Below are positions 8,054 to 16,957 of a stretch of DNA of 64,000 bases, in pieces; the stretch's first letter is position 1; each line of letters opens with the position of its first letter. The position numbers and the translations under genes were made by a program. The notes beneath the pieces were generated by a model. The model made no database searches, was not told the origin of the DNA, and worked only from the letters and a program-made list of their open reading frames with translations. The stretch spans positions 1 through 64,000 of the forward strand of contig NZ_VZOW01000027.1 in assembly GCF_008801835.1 (NCBI RefSeq), in the 5' to 3' direction. Origin of the DNA: Cupriavidus pauculus. GTDB taxonomy: Bacteria > Pseudomonadota > Gammaproteobacteria > Burkholderiales > Burkholderiaceae.

Positions 8054-8989
8054 ATGACGTCACCCGCCCGAATTGACACCCATCAGCATCTGATTCCACC
8101 CGCTTATCGCAAATTGCTGGATGAGCGCGGCTTGACCGCGGGAGGTTGGCCTACGCCGCCGTGGGACCCTCAGGCGGCCATTGATATGATGGACAGGGAG
8201 TCGATCGCTATCGGTATTCTTTCCCTGAGCGCACCGGGTGTCCACCTGGCTGGCGACGAGGAGGGGCGTACCCTGGCGCGTCAGGTGAACGAGTATCACG
8301 CAGAGCTGGTCAAGCGGCGGCCCGATCGCTTCGGCCAGTTCGCCTGCATACCGCTGCCCGATGTCGAGGGTGCGGTTACCGAGGCCGTGTATGCGCTCGA
8401 CGAACTACACGCCGACGGTGTGGTGCTGCTATCCAATGCTGCGGGGAAATATCTGGGAGATCCGGATTTCGAACCTTTGTGGGCCGAACTCGATGCACGC
8501 TCGGCTGTTGTCTTCATTCACCCGACGGAACCGCCGATCCAGATGCTCAAAGGACTGCCGAGCCCCTTGCTCGACTATCCCTTCGATACCACGCGCACTG
8601 CAGTCCACATGGTCGCCAACGGGGTCATGAGTCGGCACACGCGGATCAAGGTGATTCTGTCGCATGGAGGCGGATTTCTGCCTTACGCAGCCTACCGGTT
8701 TACGGGTGCTGCGCAATTCAACCCCGGAGTGACGCCCGAGGGGATCATGACCGACATGAAACGTTTTTACTTCGACACCGCGCTGTCCTCGACTCCGACG
8801 GCATTACCGTCGTTGCTAGCGTTCGCCGATCCCACGCACATCACGTTCGGCAGTGATTTTCCGTTTGCGCCATCCAGCCATCAGTTTAATGCCGCGCTGG
8901 ACGCGTGGCCGCTGGATGAAAAGCTGCGGTACGCGATCAATCGCGGTAATGCCGAGAAGCTGTTTCCGCGCCTTGCGGCGACTGCCTGA
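8054..8989 (+). CDS. ACMSD-like amidohydrolase (decarboxylase class)
   Basis: 311 residues of the amidohydrolase-2 family. The metal ligands are visible: DTHQH (HxH, residues 8-12), a mid-protein FIHP, the HGGGFLPY block and the C-terminal GSDFPF aspartate. Members include 2-amino-3-carboxymuconate semialdehyde decarboxylase and resorcylate decarboxylases, which act on aromatic acids or their cleavage products. The ATG at 8054 has AAGGAA upstream. Its place between a TetR gene and efflux genes suggests degradation or detoxification of the same class of compound that is exported. The substrate is not determinable. Confidence 0.82.
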   Translation: MTSPARIDTHQHLIPPAYRKLLDERGLTAGGWPTPPWDPQAAIDMMDRESIAIGILSLSAPGVHLAGDEEGRTLARQVNEYHAELVKRRPDRFGQFACIPLPDVEGAVTEAVYALDELHADGVVLLSNAAGKYLGDPDFEPLWAELDARSAVVFIHPTEPPIQMLKGLPSPLLDYPFDTTRTAVHMVANGVMSRHTRIKVILSHGGGFLPYAAYRFTGAAQFNPGVTPEGIMTDMKRFYFDTALSSTPTALPSLLAFADPTHITFGSDFPFAPSSHQFNAALDAWPLDEKLRYAINRGNAEKLFPRLAATA

Positions 8990-9123
8990 CCCAATTCGGC
9001 TCACAGGATCGTACCGCCAGGGGCAGGAATTCTGGCACTTCCTTCCAAGAGTGCCGGGATCCCTCGCCGCAAATATCCCGTGTATGGACGGGGCGACGCG
9101 TGATAGGGTGCGGCGCTGCAGCT

Positions 9124-9234
9124 TCATTGTCCGTCTTCCGGGGAAGTTTCCAGCGGAAGTGGGTGCGTTTCGCCGGGTGCGTTCAAGCGGATGAGGTTGC
9201 AACGTCGCCGTAGTGGTGGCCATCGGGCTTTCAT
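9124..9234 (-). CDS. possible 36-residue peptide
   Basis: The frame begins MKARWPPLRRRCNL after AGGAGGGACGAT, an unusually strong ribosome site, and stops after 36 residues. The peptide is Arg-rich and matches nothing I know. It could be a short remnant of the gene that originally followed the relaxase. Without conservation evidence it is only a candidate. Confidence 0.25.
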   Translation of the reverse strand: MKARWPPLRRRCNLIRLNAPGETHPLPLETSPEDGQ

Positions 9235-9301
9235 ATCGTCCCTCCTGCAACCACATCTCTGCGCGTCAGAAACTGAGTGCTCTTCCGTTGCTCACAATCG
9301 T

Positions 9302-9365
9302 GTCGAAACAAACACGCTCCGGTGGCAAGGTATCCCTGCACGGGATACGCGTGTCGTGTTTCGAC
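9302..9365. repeat. large imperfect inverted repeat downstream of relaxase
   Basis: GTCGAAACA...ACACGC on the left is matched by GCGTGT...TGTTTCGAC on the right. Inside, GTATCCC and GGGATAC form a 7-bp stem over a 5-base loop. There is no T-run, so it is not an ordinary terminator. It begins about 20 bases past the relaxase stop. Confidence 0.6.
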
Positions 9366-9385
9366 CGCAGCGCACTAGTTAGAGG

Positions 9386-11218
9386 TTAATCCGTCGATCC
9401 ATGGTCACGCGCTCCTTCATCCCCAACAATCGTCAGATATGGATTGTTCGGTGGAAACTCAGCAAACAGAGTCACGGTTTGAATCAGGAGGTAGCCATGT
9501 AGTCGACGCGTCTTTCGTGGCCCTTGTACTTGGCATATCCATATGTTCAATCCGTCAGGACGCTTGCGGTGAAGTTGCAGCCTCTCAAACGATTTCTGTA
9601 CCCACTGCCAGTCTTGCTGTTTCGCTTGTCTCGCCAGGACTGCGACCCAAGGATATTCCTGTGCATAGCGCTGGAATATCCCCGGGCTTACCAGGTATGC
9701 TGAGTTAGAGACCGTATGCACAAGTGCTTTGGCTTCGTTAATGATGAGCCGACGGGAATGGATGCCATGCCTTAGCCACTCGACGAAATGCTCACCGGAC
9801 GGAACTCCCAGAAGTTTGACATGTGTCTCGGAAGTGGGGGCGATCGGCGAGTCAGTCGAGGCGGTTTCAGATTCGATGTCCTGCGGCGCTTCCCGTGCAA
9901 CGGCTTGAGGTTGGTCTACTACGTCACTGTTCGTATCGAGTAGTTCCAGAAGAGAATCAAGGTCTTCGCCTTGCACAGCTGCGGTCGGCTGCGTACACGT
10001 GGGAACTGATTCGATGGTATATGCCGACCGCGAAGCCGCCTCCTTCTCAGTCGGAACTGTAACTGCAGGCCCGGTGGTGGTGACTGTTCCCGCAAACGGC
10101 GCCGGTCGTTCGCTTCCCTCCCAGATAAGAGTTGGTGCCAAACGCAAAAGTGTAAAGGTATGCGACCAGCCGGCGTCGCTGCTAATTGTTCCGCGCCAGA
10201 TTGCTTTACCGTCGGCCGTGGGCTGGAGCACGCCGTGGTCCTGTAGCACATTAAATACGGCCGTGTTGCTGGAAGGGATGCCCTCGATACCCTGCGACAG
10301 CAGATATGCACGCAGTTTGTCAGAGACGGTCTTGCTGACCAGCCACAGAGCATCCTGGGTCAGCCAGCCGTCCGAAGCCTGGGGCTGATTCAGCTTCAAC
10401 TCCTCTTTCAGCAAGTAGCGCAGTCCTTCGAGCAGCTTACGTTGTAGCGCGTGTTTCGGTGCGGCCATGGCCTTCGCCGGATCGCCGCCGAGGGCTTGGG
10501 CGACCGATGCCTGGTCAGCCTGGATGACCAACTCACCAAGGACACCAGCATGTTCGTACTGCCCGGCTAACACGTACAGCAGCGCCGCCCACAGGTCGGG
10601 ATAACCACTGAGCCAGTCGAAGATCGTCGGATCGAGCAGGTGGACGTACAGCAAGCCGGTGGCGGCGCTGTGTAGACGGTACTCTCGCTCAGGCCGGTAG
10701 CGGAAACGATAGGGGCGACGGAGTGGGCCGTGCCAGGGGTGCCAGACTGTGCCGTCGCCATACTCGACGTGCAGATCGACGGCTACCTTGCCGACGTCGT
10801 GCAGCAGCGCTGCATAGGCAGCGCCGGCCGTCCACGCCTCGGCTTGGACAGCTTGAGCTTCCGGCGTGGCGCCGGCAGGTAGCAGATGGGACTGCCGCAG
10901 TTTCAGCGCGTAGGCCACGATCTCCAAGCCGTGATCCAGCATGCCCCCGGGATAGGCGTGGTGGTGGCTCTCCGAGGCGGGAAACTGCTGGACTAGCTCG
11001 GCGTAGCGTTCCAGCGGCGCGCGGTACAACGTGATGAACTGGCTGCGCGAGACCGAGGTACGTTGCCAGATGTGTTCCAGCAGCCGTTGGCGCCGCGGTG
11101 TCGCTAGCAGTGACGAGACCGGCTCCGGCCGTGTCAGCCCTTTGGACGGCTCGATGGGCGGTGCCGGTGGCGCGCTGGCGATCGGCGGAACCTTTTTACG
11201 CTGGAACAGCGAGAGCAT
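9386..11218 (-). CDS. traI: MOBH relaxase, ICE TraI_2 family
   Basis: 610 residues, the expected size of the PFGI-1-class ICE relaxase (TIGR03760, from recall). The N-terminal HD-type metal site is visible: a His triplet at 85-87, His 96 in MLDHGLE, and the LLHDVGK pair at 140-141. The C-terminal part carries the DUF1528-like region ending HLYLLIQTV-type strands after a low-complexity linker. It nicks oriT and leads the single strand into the recipient. It is transcribed leftward and alone. The repeat-rich 120 bases before its start are a natural place for oriT. Confidence 0.9.
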   Translation of the reverse strand: MLSLFQRKKVPPIASAPPAPPIEPSKGLTRPEPVSSLLATPRRQRLLEHIWQRTSVSRSQFITLYRAPLERYAELVQQFPASESHHHAYPGGMLDHGLEIVAYALKLRQSHLLPAGATPEAQAVQAEAWTAGAAYAALLHDVGKVAVDLHVEYGDGTVWHPWHGPLRRPYRFRYRPEREYRLHSAATGLLYVHLLDPTIFDWLSGYPDLWAALLYVLAGQYEHAGVLGELVIQADQASVAQALGGDPAKAMAAPKHALQRKLLEGLRYLLKEELKLNQPQASDGWLTQDALWLVSKTVSDKLRAYLLSQGIEGIPSSNTAVFNVLQDHGVLQPTADGKAIWRGTISSDAGWSHTFTLLRLAPTLIWEGSERPAPFAGTVTTTGPAVTVPTEKEAASRSAYTIESVPTCTQPTAAVQGEDLDSLLELLDTNSDVVDQPQAVAREAPQDIESETASTDSPIAPTSETHVKLLGVPSGEHFVEWLRHGIHSRRLIINEAKALVHTVSNSAYLVSPGIFQRYAQEYPWVAVLARQAKQQDWQWVQKSFERLQLHRKRPDGLNIWICQVQGPRKTRRLHGYLLIQTVTLFAEFPPNNPYLTIVGDEGARDHGSTD

Positions 11219-11340
11219 GGCGAATCCCGGTGGCGAACTGGAGGGGGAGCCTTTTGGCCTTTTCGGGTAGGGCCTTTCCCCTTGCCACCCGTTCCCTTGT
11301 CCCTTGCCAGCCCTTTGGCCTTCAACCTTTTGGGGTATAG
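11219..11340. other. repeat-rich region upstream of relaxase, candidate oriT
   Basis: AGCCTTTTGGCCTT (11248-11261) and AGCCCTTTGGCCTT (11309-11322) are near-identical direct repeats. CCTTTTGGGG (11327-11336) and several other CCTT/AAGG short palindromes are nearby. The strand is strongly pyrimidine-biased compared with its surroundings. Position beside the relaxase gene supports a transfer-origin role, but no nick motif is recognised. Confidence 0.35.
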
Positions 11341-11468
11341 GGCGGCCGGGAAGATAGTTCCACCGTCAATGTGGGGGCGCCAATGCCGGTTTGCGGGCGG
11401 AAGGCGAGCTGTGACAGCCCTACGATGGGTGGATTTTCGGATTCAGGAGGACGGCGTGGGACCGTATA

Positions 11469-11498
11469 TTGACATGGTAAGGAAAATTTCTTACCATG
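11469..11498 (+). promoter_or_regulatory. prlF-yhaV promoter with 9-bp inverted repeat
   Basis: CATGGTAAG (11473-11481) and CTTACCATG (11490-11498) form a perfect inverted repeat over 8 bases. TTGACA (11469-11474) overlaps the left arm and the weak -10 TACCAT lies in the right arm, 17 bases away. It is well placed for autorepression by the PrlF antitoxin or the PrlF-YhaV complex. Confidence 0.7.
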
Positions 11499-11524
11499 CA
11501 GGCACAGCTTTCAGGAGAGCCGCC

Positions 11525-11842
11525 ATGCCTGCCATTCACGAAGTTGCCACGCTGACCTCCAAAGGTCAGATCACGCTGCCCAAATCCATCCGGCAAGCCT
11601 TGGGCGTGGACACCGGCGGCAAGGTTGCGTTCGATCTGCGCGACGGCGAAGTCGTCGTCACCCGTGCTGACGCCGAGCATGAAGACCCCGCCATTGCTGC
11701 ATTCCTGAATCTGCTGGCCCGCGACATCGAAGCAGGCCGGAACGTTCGTGGATTGCCGGAGGATCTGGCTCGCACGATGTTGGAGCATGCCGGCCACAAG
11801 GTGGTTCTGGACAATGATTTCGATGAGGACGTGGAAATCTGA
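11525..11842 (+). CDS. prlF: type II antitoxin PrlF (AbrB-like)
   Basis: 105 residues with the SpoVT/AbrB swapped-hairpin DNA-binding domain at the start (TLTSKGQITLPKSIRQALGV). The ATG at 11525 has AGGAG 7 bases upstream. PrlF neutralises the YhaV ribonuclease and represses the operon. Its stop overlaps the toxin start by one base (TGATG), so the two are translationally coupled. As part of the ICE, the pair probably stabilises the element in the cell. Confidence 0.9.
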   Translation: MPAIHEVATLTSKGQITLPKSIRQALGVDTGGKVAFDLRDGEVVVTRADAEHEDPAIAAFLNLLARDIEAGRNVRGLPEDLARTMLEHAGHKVVLDNDFDEDVEI

Positions 11843-12300
11843 TGCAACAGCATGGTTGGACACTGTTGTTCCACGACAACCTGATCGAGCAGTTGATGAA
11901 GCTGCGTGCGGCCGTGCTGCGCGCGCAAGAGAACGACCTGGGCGGCTTCGAGTCTAATGCCAACGTCAAGTTCTTCCGGGCCTTGGTTCAGTTGATACAA
12001 GACGTGGTGCCGAGCGACCCCTCTCGCGACGAATATCGTCAAGGCAACACTATGGGACCGGCGTATCGCCACTGGCGACGGGCCAAACTTGGAAGGCGGT
12101 ACAGGTTGTTCTTCCGGTACGACTCGAAGGCGAAGATCATCGTGTATGCCTGGGTTAACGACGAGCAGACCCTGCGGTCGTCCGGTAGCAAGTCCGACCC
12201 ATATGCCGTGTTCGAGAGGATGCTTGGACGCGGAAATCCGCCAGACGAATGGAACGCATTGGTACAGGCAAGCAAGCAGAATTGGAGCAAGCTGGAATAG
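11842..12300 (+). CDS. yhaV: type II toxin YhaV, ribosome-dependent RNase
   Basis: 152 residues, family length. It has the RelE-superfamily strand block YRHWRRAKLGRRYRLFFRYD and the C-terminal WVNDEQTLR...DPYAVFERML typical of YhaV. It cleaves mRNA when not bound by PrlF. The order antitoxin-toxin with a one-base overlap is the canonical arrangement. Confidence 0.9.
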   Translation: MQQHGWTLLFHDNLIEQLMKLRAAVLRAQENDLGGFESNANVKFFRALVQLIQDVVPSDPSRDEYRQGNTMGPAYRHWRRAKLGRRYRLFFRYDSKAKIIVYAWVNDEQTLRSSGSKSDPYAVFERMLGRGNPPDEWNALVQASKQNWSKLE

Positions 12301-12327
12301 CACGCAAGTATGTAGCAGGTGACGACC

Positions 12328-12690
12328 ATGAGCACGAAAACCTATCGCAGCAATGCAGAACGCTTTGGCCACTGGCTGGGTGGGATGTTGCGTGCCTATG
12401 CGCGCCGCGAGCGTCAAGCCACGGCCTGGTTGGTGACTCGGGGTATGCCTGCTGGCGGTGCCGCTGCTTTGCTGTGGGTCTTCAAACTAGGTGTTCTGGC
12501 CATCCTGTTCTATGTTGCTTTCTGGTTCGCGCTGCTGATGGTATTTGCCGTTGTGGCTGCTTGGGCTGCGAAGCGCTCTGATCCAAATCAGGAAGAGCCA
12601 CAGACTGAGTGGAGAGAAGGTCCCAATGGCTTCGGACTCTACGACAAGAGCGACTGGCGGATTGACCCGCACGCGTCCGACCATGATTGA
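12328..12690 (+). CDS. DUF3742-family ICE membrane protein
   Basis: 120 residues from the ATG at 12328, which follows AGGTGA. Two membrane helices lie in the middle (about residues 45-80), with a basic N-terminus (RAYARRERQ) and an acidic tail. DUF3742 proteins occur next to traG in ICEs of this class, but their function is unknown. It is convergent with traG, with only 7 bases between their ends. Confidence 0.75.
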   Translation: MSTKTYRSNAERFGHWLGGMLRAYARRERQATAWLVTRGMPAGGAAALLWVFKLGVLAILFYVAFWFALLMVFAVVAAWAAKRSDPNQEEPQTEWREGPNGFGLYDKSDWRIDPHASDHD

Positions 12691-12697
12691 ACGAAGA

Positions 12698-14221
12698 TCA
12701 CTTCTTCGATGCAGCGCCCATCAGCGTGCTTGAACTGCGGCCGCCTGCACCCTTGGCATCTGACGTGCCGGTGGACAATCCCTGTACAAAGTTTCCTGCA
12801 CGCACTCCAACCCAGCCTAGCGCAGTCACCCAGAACCCCGGCAGCACGATGAACATTGTCGCCATGACGAAGTTCAGCAGCATGTCCCCGAAGGTATTGT
12901 TCAGACCGATCAGGGGGTCAAAGTTCGTATGCGGGCGCCCGGCACCGAACCCCCAACCGTAAAGCGCATCGAGAATCGTGCTGTCAATCCAGCGTGCGAG
13001 CTGGAACCAGAAGTCCACGAAAAACAGCGCGAATTCGACGCAGCTCACCGTCACCATCGCCTTCAACTCGTAAGTGCCGATTACCAGAACCAGCGGGATG
13101 CAGATGACGAGTGCCATCTTCAGGAACGACAGCACCATCGGCAGCGCCTCGCGCACCACGTCCATGGCCGGGAAGAAACCCAGCGAGCCGACCGCCAATC
13201 CCACATCGCCTGCACCACGCGTCGTTACGTTCGGCAGTGTCATGTCGATCTGGCCACCGTAGTCCGTATAGACCTGTCCCTGATTCATCTTCTGCTGTTG
13301 GGGCGAGACGATGGCGCGGATCACCGAGTCATCGACCTCGGCCTGCGACAGGAAGCCGGCCCACTTCCCGATGCGGGTCAGCAAGTCCGGATCGACCTGA
13401 GCCAGCAAACGGCTGTGCAACCCCTGATCGCCTTCTGACCACCACTGCCGGCACGTCGGATACCCGCCGCCGCTATCCACCTGAGCCAGTCCGGCGTCGC
13501 GGGTAGTGTCGTAGGGCCAGGCCGCGCGTGCCGTGCTCGAATGGTAGGTATCGTAGAAGCCACCCGTGTTGAGAAAATAGTTCGAGCCGATCCAGGTCAC
13601 GTCGTTCATCTGCGTGTCCGACAGCGTTGGCCGGTTCATGAACAGCTTGGCCCGCGACGGTCCATAGCAGTCGTGCGTGAAGTCGGCGACCTCTTGAGCC
13701 AGCACCGGGTCATTGATGCGGGTAGCGTCCACGTCCATGCGGATCTGCCGTAGGTCCGTGCCACACGGAATCGCCGCTACCGCGGCCCCCGTGACGGCTT
13801 TCGAGATTGCGTGCATGAAGAACCACCAGACAGGAACCAGCGCGCTCTGGTTATTGAGCGCGGTATACGACGTGCCCCAGCCCGTGTCTGCCGGCTGCGG
13901 GACGTTGACCTGGCATTGCTGCGACCGGCTGGTGTCGAACTGGATCGTGGACAGGCTCACCGGAATAAACGGAATGCCGGCGAACATGATGACCACGATC
14001 GCCACGAACACCCGGTTCTCGATACGCATCGAGGACAGGACTCCCTTGTTGCCTTCGTCAGCGCCCTCGGCCCGCGCACGCAGCCATTCCTGGATCACGA
14101 TGGCGAGGAACGGCAGTGCGAACACGCCGCTGGCAACGAGGATGTTCCAGATGCCATTGTTGACGATCCAGCCCACCAGAGTCAGGTAGTACTCCAGGTA
14201 GTCGGTCGTATAGAGCGTCAT
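12698..14221 (-). CDS. traG: TraG-like conjugal transfer membrane protein
   Basis: 507 residues. An N-terminal region with several membrane helices, a Cys-containing periplasmic stretch, and another cluster of helices around 340-470 match the TraG N-terminal family that supports pilus assembly and mating-pair stabilisation. It is the distal gene of the minus-strand transfer operon. The ending GRSSSTLMGAASKK is soluble. The pattern corresponds to ICE TraG rather than the VirD4 coupling protein, which is encoded separately at 27-29 kb. Confidence 0.85.
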   Translation of the reverse strand: MTLYTTDYLEYYLTLVGWIVNNGIWNILVASGVFALPFLAIVIQEWLRARAEGADEGNKGVLSSMRIENRVFVAIVVIMFAGIPFIPVSLSTIQFDTSRSQQCQVNVPQPADTGWGTSYTALNNQSALVPVWWFFMHAISKAVTGAAVAAIPCGTDLRQIRMDVDATRINDPVLAQEVADFTHDCYGPSRAKLFMNRPTLSDTQMNDVTWIGSNYFLNTGGFYDTYHSSTARAAWPYDTTRDAGLAQVDSGGGYPTCRQWWSEGDQGLHSRLLAQVDPDLLTRIGKWAGFLSQAEVDDSVIRAIVSPQQQKMNQGQVYTDYGGQIDMTLPNVTTRGAGDVGLAVGSLGFFPAMDVVREALPMVLSFLKMALVICIPLVLVIGTYELKAMVTVSCVEFALFFVDFWFQLARWIDSTILDALYGWGFGAGRPHTNFDPLIGLNNTFGDMLLNFVMATMFIVLPGFWVTALGWVGVRAGNFVQGLSTGTSDAKGAGGRSSSTLMGAASKK

Positions 14222-14233
14222 GTCTGCCTCCTC

Positions 14234-14587
14234 CTAGCCGTGTTGCAGCCAGGCGCTGCCTTCCATGAGCACGATGGCCGCCACGGCGGCGACCTCAATG
14301 CGCAGGAAGCGCTGGCGCGTCTCGCTGGTGGCTTCGCGCTGTTGAACCCGTCGACGCATCCACCACCAGCCCCAGGCTGTGCCCGCGTACAGGCACAGTC
14401 GCCAGGCCAGAAAGACGACGGCATGCGTGCCCAGCCAGTGCTCCCAGCCGTCGACGCCGCCGACGATGCGGATGCCGGCCAGATTGACCAGCACGGCCGC
14501 ACTGATGACCAGCGCGCTCCAGAGCACCGCCAATCCGCTCCGGCGGTTGAACAGCCAGCCGAACCGCCATCCGTGCGTGCGCGTCAT
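14234..14587 (-). CDS. ICE inner-membrane protein of unknown function
   Basis: 117 residues with three likely membrane helices (about 20-40, 50-70 and 98-112) and a short basic loop containing QQREATSETRQRFLR. Its start overlaps the stop of the upstream gene by 4 bases (ATGA), so translation is coupled. It is conserved by position in ICEs of this type but I recognise no named function. Confidence 0.7.
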   Translation of the reverse strand: MTRTHGWRFGWLFNRRSGLAVLWSALVISAAVLVNLAGIRIVGGVDGWEHWLGTHAVVFLAWRLCLYAGTAWGWWWMRRRVQQREATSETRQRFLRIEVAAVAAIVLMEGSAWLQHG

Positions 14588-15996
14588 GGCGTGCCGCTCC
14601 GGGGCTTCTGAATCTGGTTCAGGCGGTCGGGCGTCGTATCGCCCTGGAAGATCGAGCGCGAACCGTCGGAGCGCGTGTTGTGGCGACCGATCAGGGTCAT
14701 GGCCGAATTGGCCGCCAGTTCCCTCCGCAGCTCCAGCTCCGTCTTCAGGTTGTTGATCTCCTGTTCCAACGTGGTGTTCTCCGAATCTACTGCCTTCACC
14801 GCCAGATCGTTGGCAGCCACGTTCGGTTCCTTCGCGCCGGTAAGCAGCGTGCGCTGCAACAGTAGAGCCTTCTCCAGCACACTCGACAGCGCCACTTCGG
14901 AGGCCAGGCGCTTACCGAGCATGTCCTGATCCGGTTCGTCGCGTAGCGCCTCGATCACGCCGCGCGTGACCGGCAGCGAGTTGCTGCTTGCCGCGTCGAG
15001 GTTGGCCGGCGTCGTCGGCTCGGCCCCGGTAACCAGGTCTTGCAGCGCCTTGAGCTTGGTGTCGTACTCTTCCTGGATCAGCGGCGTCAGCCCCACGCCC
15101 GGCGTGGTCTGCGTTTTCGTGCAGCTTTCGCAGGTCTGCTGTTCGCGCTCGCCGAGCACGCGCGTCGCCCAATCGGAGGCTGCCTGCGGCGACGACCAGG
15201 TCTGGCAGGTCAGCCGGTTACCGCAGGTCGTGGTGTCGATCGAGGAAGTATCGGTAGCGCTGCGCCCGTTGAGCAGGTTGTAACCGGCGCGCGTGACGTC
15301 ACTGACGACCTTGATCGAACGCTGGCCGCTGCCTCCGGCATTGCTGCCGCCGACCCACGGCACGCCGTTGTTGCCCTTGCTGGTCTCGGCCTGTTCGACT
15401 GCGGAGACGGCATCGGCGCTGCCGACTGCTTGTTTGAGCGCCATGCCTTCGGCGAGCTGGTCCCAGCTCGCCTGGCCGCCGGCCATGTCTGCCATGCGGT
15501 TGGCGATGGCGCGGCAGGTCATCTTGCTGCGGTCGAAATCCAGCCGTGCCTGCAGGATACCGTTGGTCAGCAGGTTGTAGAGGCCCGGATCGGCGCGCTG
15601 GATGATGAGCGCGGGCAGCGACGCCACCGCGCTGGTGGCGTTCTGGATGACGCTGCTCATGATCGTCTGGAAACCGTTGGTGACGCCGTTGAGCTGGTTT
15701 TGCAGCGTGGTCGACAGGTTCATGTCGCCGCAGATTAGGTTGCTGTTCCAGCCCAGTCCCACGCCGAGACTCTGCATATTTCCCGCACCGCCCATGGACA
15801 CGGCGCGGCCGCCGCCGACGCTGTAGAGCACGTCGTCGCCGATCACGCTGCCGTTGACGCTGGCGCCGTTGCTGTCAATGCGGGTTTGCTGCGCCCAGAC
15901 CACGCTTGTCACCAGCACCGATCCGGCGACTGCGAGCAAGCTCCGCCAGAGGTAGAGCCTCGCGCGGCAGGCAAGATTCGTCATGCGCATGTTCAT
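14584..15996 (-). CDS. ICE transfer protein, TIGR03755/PFL_4711 family
   Basis: 470 residues from the ATG at 15996 (GAGGG upstream), starting with a basic n-region and a signal peptide ending VVWA. The mature part opens with a Gly-rich stretch (VGGGRAVSMGGAGN) and has paired Cys (CESC). The C-terminus has coiled-coil heptads. It is probably a periplasmic or outer-membrane component equivalent to TraH of F-type systems. It lies between the PFL_4710 protein and the small membrane protein in one operon. Confidence 0.85.
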   Translation of the reverse strand: MNMRMTNLACRARLYLWRSLLAVAGSVLVTSVVWAQQTRIDSNGASVNGSVIGDDVLYSVGGGRAVSMGGAGNMQSLGVGLGWNSNLICGDMNLSTTLQNQLNGVTNGFQTIMSSVIQNATSAVASLPALIIQRADPGLYNLLTNGILQARLDFDRSKMTCRAIANRMADMAGGQASWDQLAEGMALKQAVGSADAVSAVEQAETSKGNNGVPWVGGSNAGGSGQRSIKVVSDVTRAGYNLLNGRSATDTSSIDTTTCGNRLTCQTWSSPQAASDWATRVLGEREQQTCESCTKTQTTPGVGLTPLIQEEYDTKLKALQDLVTGAEPTTPANLDAASSNSLPVTRGVIEALRDEPDQDMLGKRLASEVALSSVLEKALLLQRTLLTGAKEPNVAANDLAVKAVDSENTTLEQEINNLKTELELRRELAANSAMTLIGRHNTRSDGSRSIFQGDTTPDRLNQIQKPRSGTP

Positions 15997-16006
15997 CGAC
16001 AGGCCC

Positions 16007-16957
16007 TCACATGAAATCGGTGCTGCCCAGGAACGTCTGACCACGACGCTGGCAGCAGGCATACGGACGCCACAGCGCCCAGGCGTAGTCGCCCTGCGTG
16101 GTTTGCACATGCACGTTGCTGTTGGGGAACACGGCGCAGGTGGTCGAGAGCGTCGGCGTCAGTTCCTGCCACTTTCCCGTCGAGGCGTCACTTTCGATCA
16201 GTGCGCCAGCCGGCCAGTAGCCGTCGTGCGCGCTGGCAAGCAGCGGCTGGTAGACGTGGATCTGGCCGCTGCGCGTCACCACGTCGCCCGCGCGCTGCGC
16301 GATGACGGCACCACTCTTGTAGTCGTCGGTCTGGTGCAGCAGTCCGCCGCGCGGATAGACGGTGCCCCACAGATTCATCGTTAGGCGACCACCGATCTCG
16401 CGCATGCCGGGAATCAGCGCCTCGGGGTAGACTGCCTCGGGCACGTCGTAGCGACAAGCCACCGTATCGAGTGTGCTCAGCAGATACGGCATGAAGGCAG
16501 TGCCAGCGCCGGTGCAGGTATAACCGAACTGGCTGGCGTACCGGGCGAAGACCGCAGCGGCCGGATGACCGATCACGTCGGCATTCTTGAACTTGGCAAG
16601 GTTGTTTTCGCTGCCTTGGTTGGTCGTGCCATCACCACCGGCTTGGGCGGTCGGGTTGGGCAGGCTCATGGGCCGCATTTCGATCCACGGATTCTCGCCT
16701 GTGTTCGAGTAGCTCGACACCACAGCATCCGGGATGTAATGCCGCACCTTGACCGAGGTAAGGACCGTGCAACCGCCCAAGCCACAGCTAAGCCAGTAGC
16801 AGATGCCGACGACGCGGTATTGCAGGCAGTCCGGCGACAGCACCGAGGCGATGATGGTCGCGGTGTTCACCGCGAACGTCGAACCGGCGGCGCCCAGCAG
16901 CAAGGCCGCAATGACGGCCCGCATTCGGTGGGTCGGGGCAAACAGTCCACCGCTCAT
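16007..16957 (-). CDS. ICE transfer protein, TIGR03756/PFL_4710 family (TraU-like)
   Basis: 316 residues from the ATG at 16957, with a cleavable signal (MRAVIAALLLGAAGSTFA). Many Cys residues (GICYWLSCGLGGC and CCQRRG) resemble the disulphide-rich TraU proteins of F-like pili assembly. It overlaps the upstream gene's stop by 4 bases. A nearby DsbA-like protein may form its disulphides. Confidence 0.85.
   Translation of the reverse strand: MSGGLFAPTHRMRAVIAALLLGAAGSTFAVNTATIIASVLSPDCLQYRVVGICYWLSCGLGGCTVLTSVKVRHYIPDAVVSSYSNTGENPWIEMRPMSLPNPTAQAGGDGTTNQGSENNLAKFKNADVIGHPAAAVFARYASQFGYTCTGAGTAFMPYLLSTLDTVACRYDVPEAVYPEALIPGMREIGGRLTMNLWGTVYPRGGLLHQTDDYKSGAVIAQRAGDVVTRSGQIHVYQPLLASAHDGYWPAGALIESDASTGKWQELTPTLSTTCAVFPNSNVHVQTTQGDYAWALWRPYACCQRRGQTFLGSTDFM

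Larger units (their letters stand above)
8990..9385. other. 396-base junction between cargo and ICE relaxase
   Basis: No full-size gene. It holds a hairpin (GGCACT/AGTGCC, 9034-9055) that may end the amidohydrolase transcript, a 36-codon open frame with a good ribosome site (9124-9234), and a large imperfect inverted repeat (9302-9365). Confidence 0.5.
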
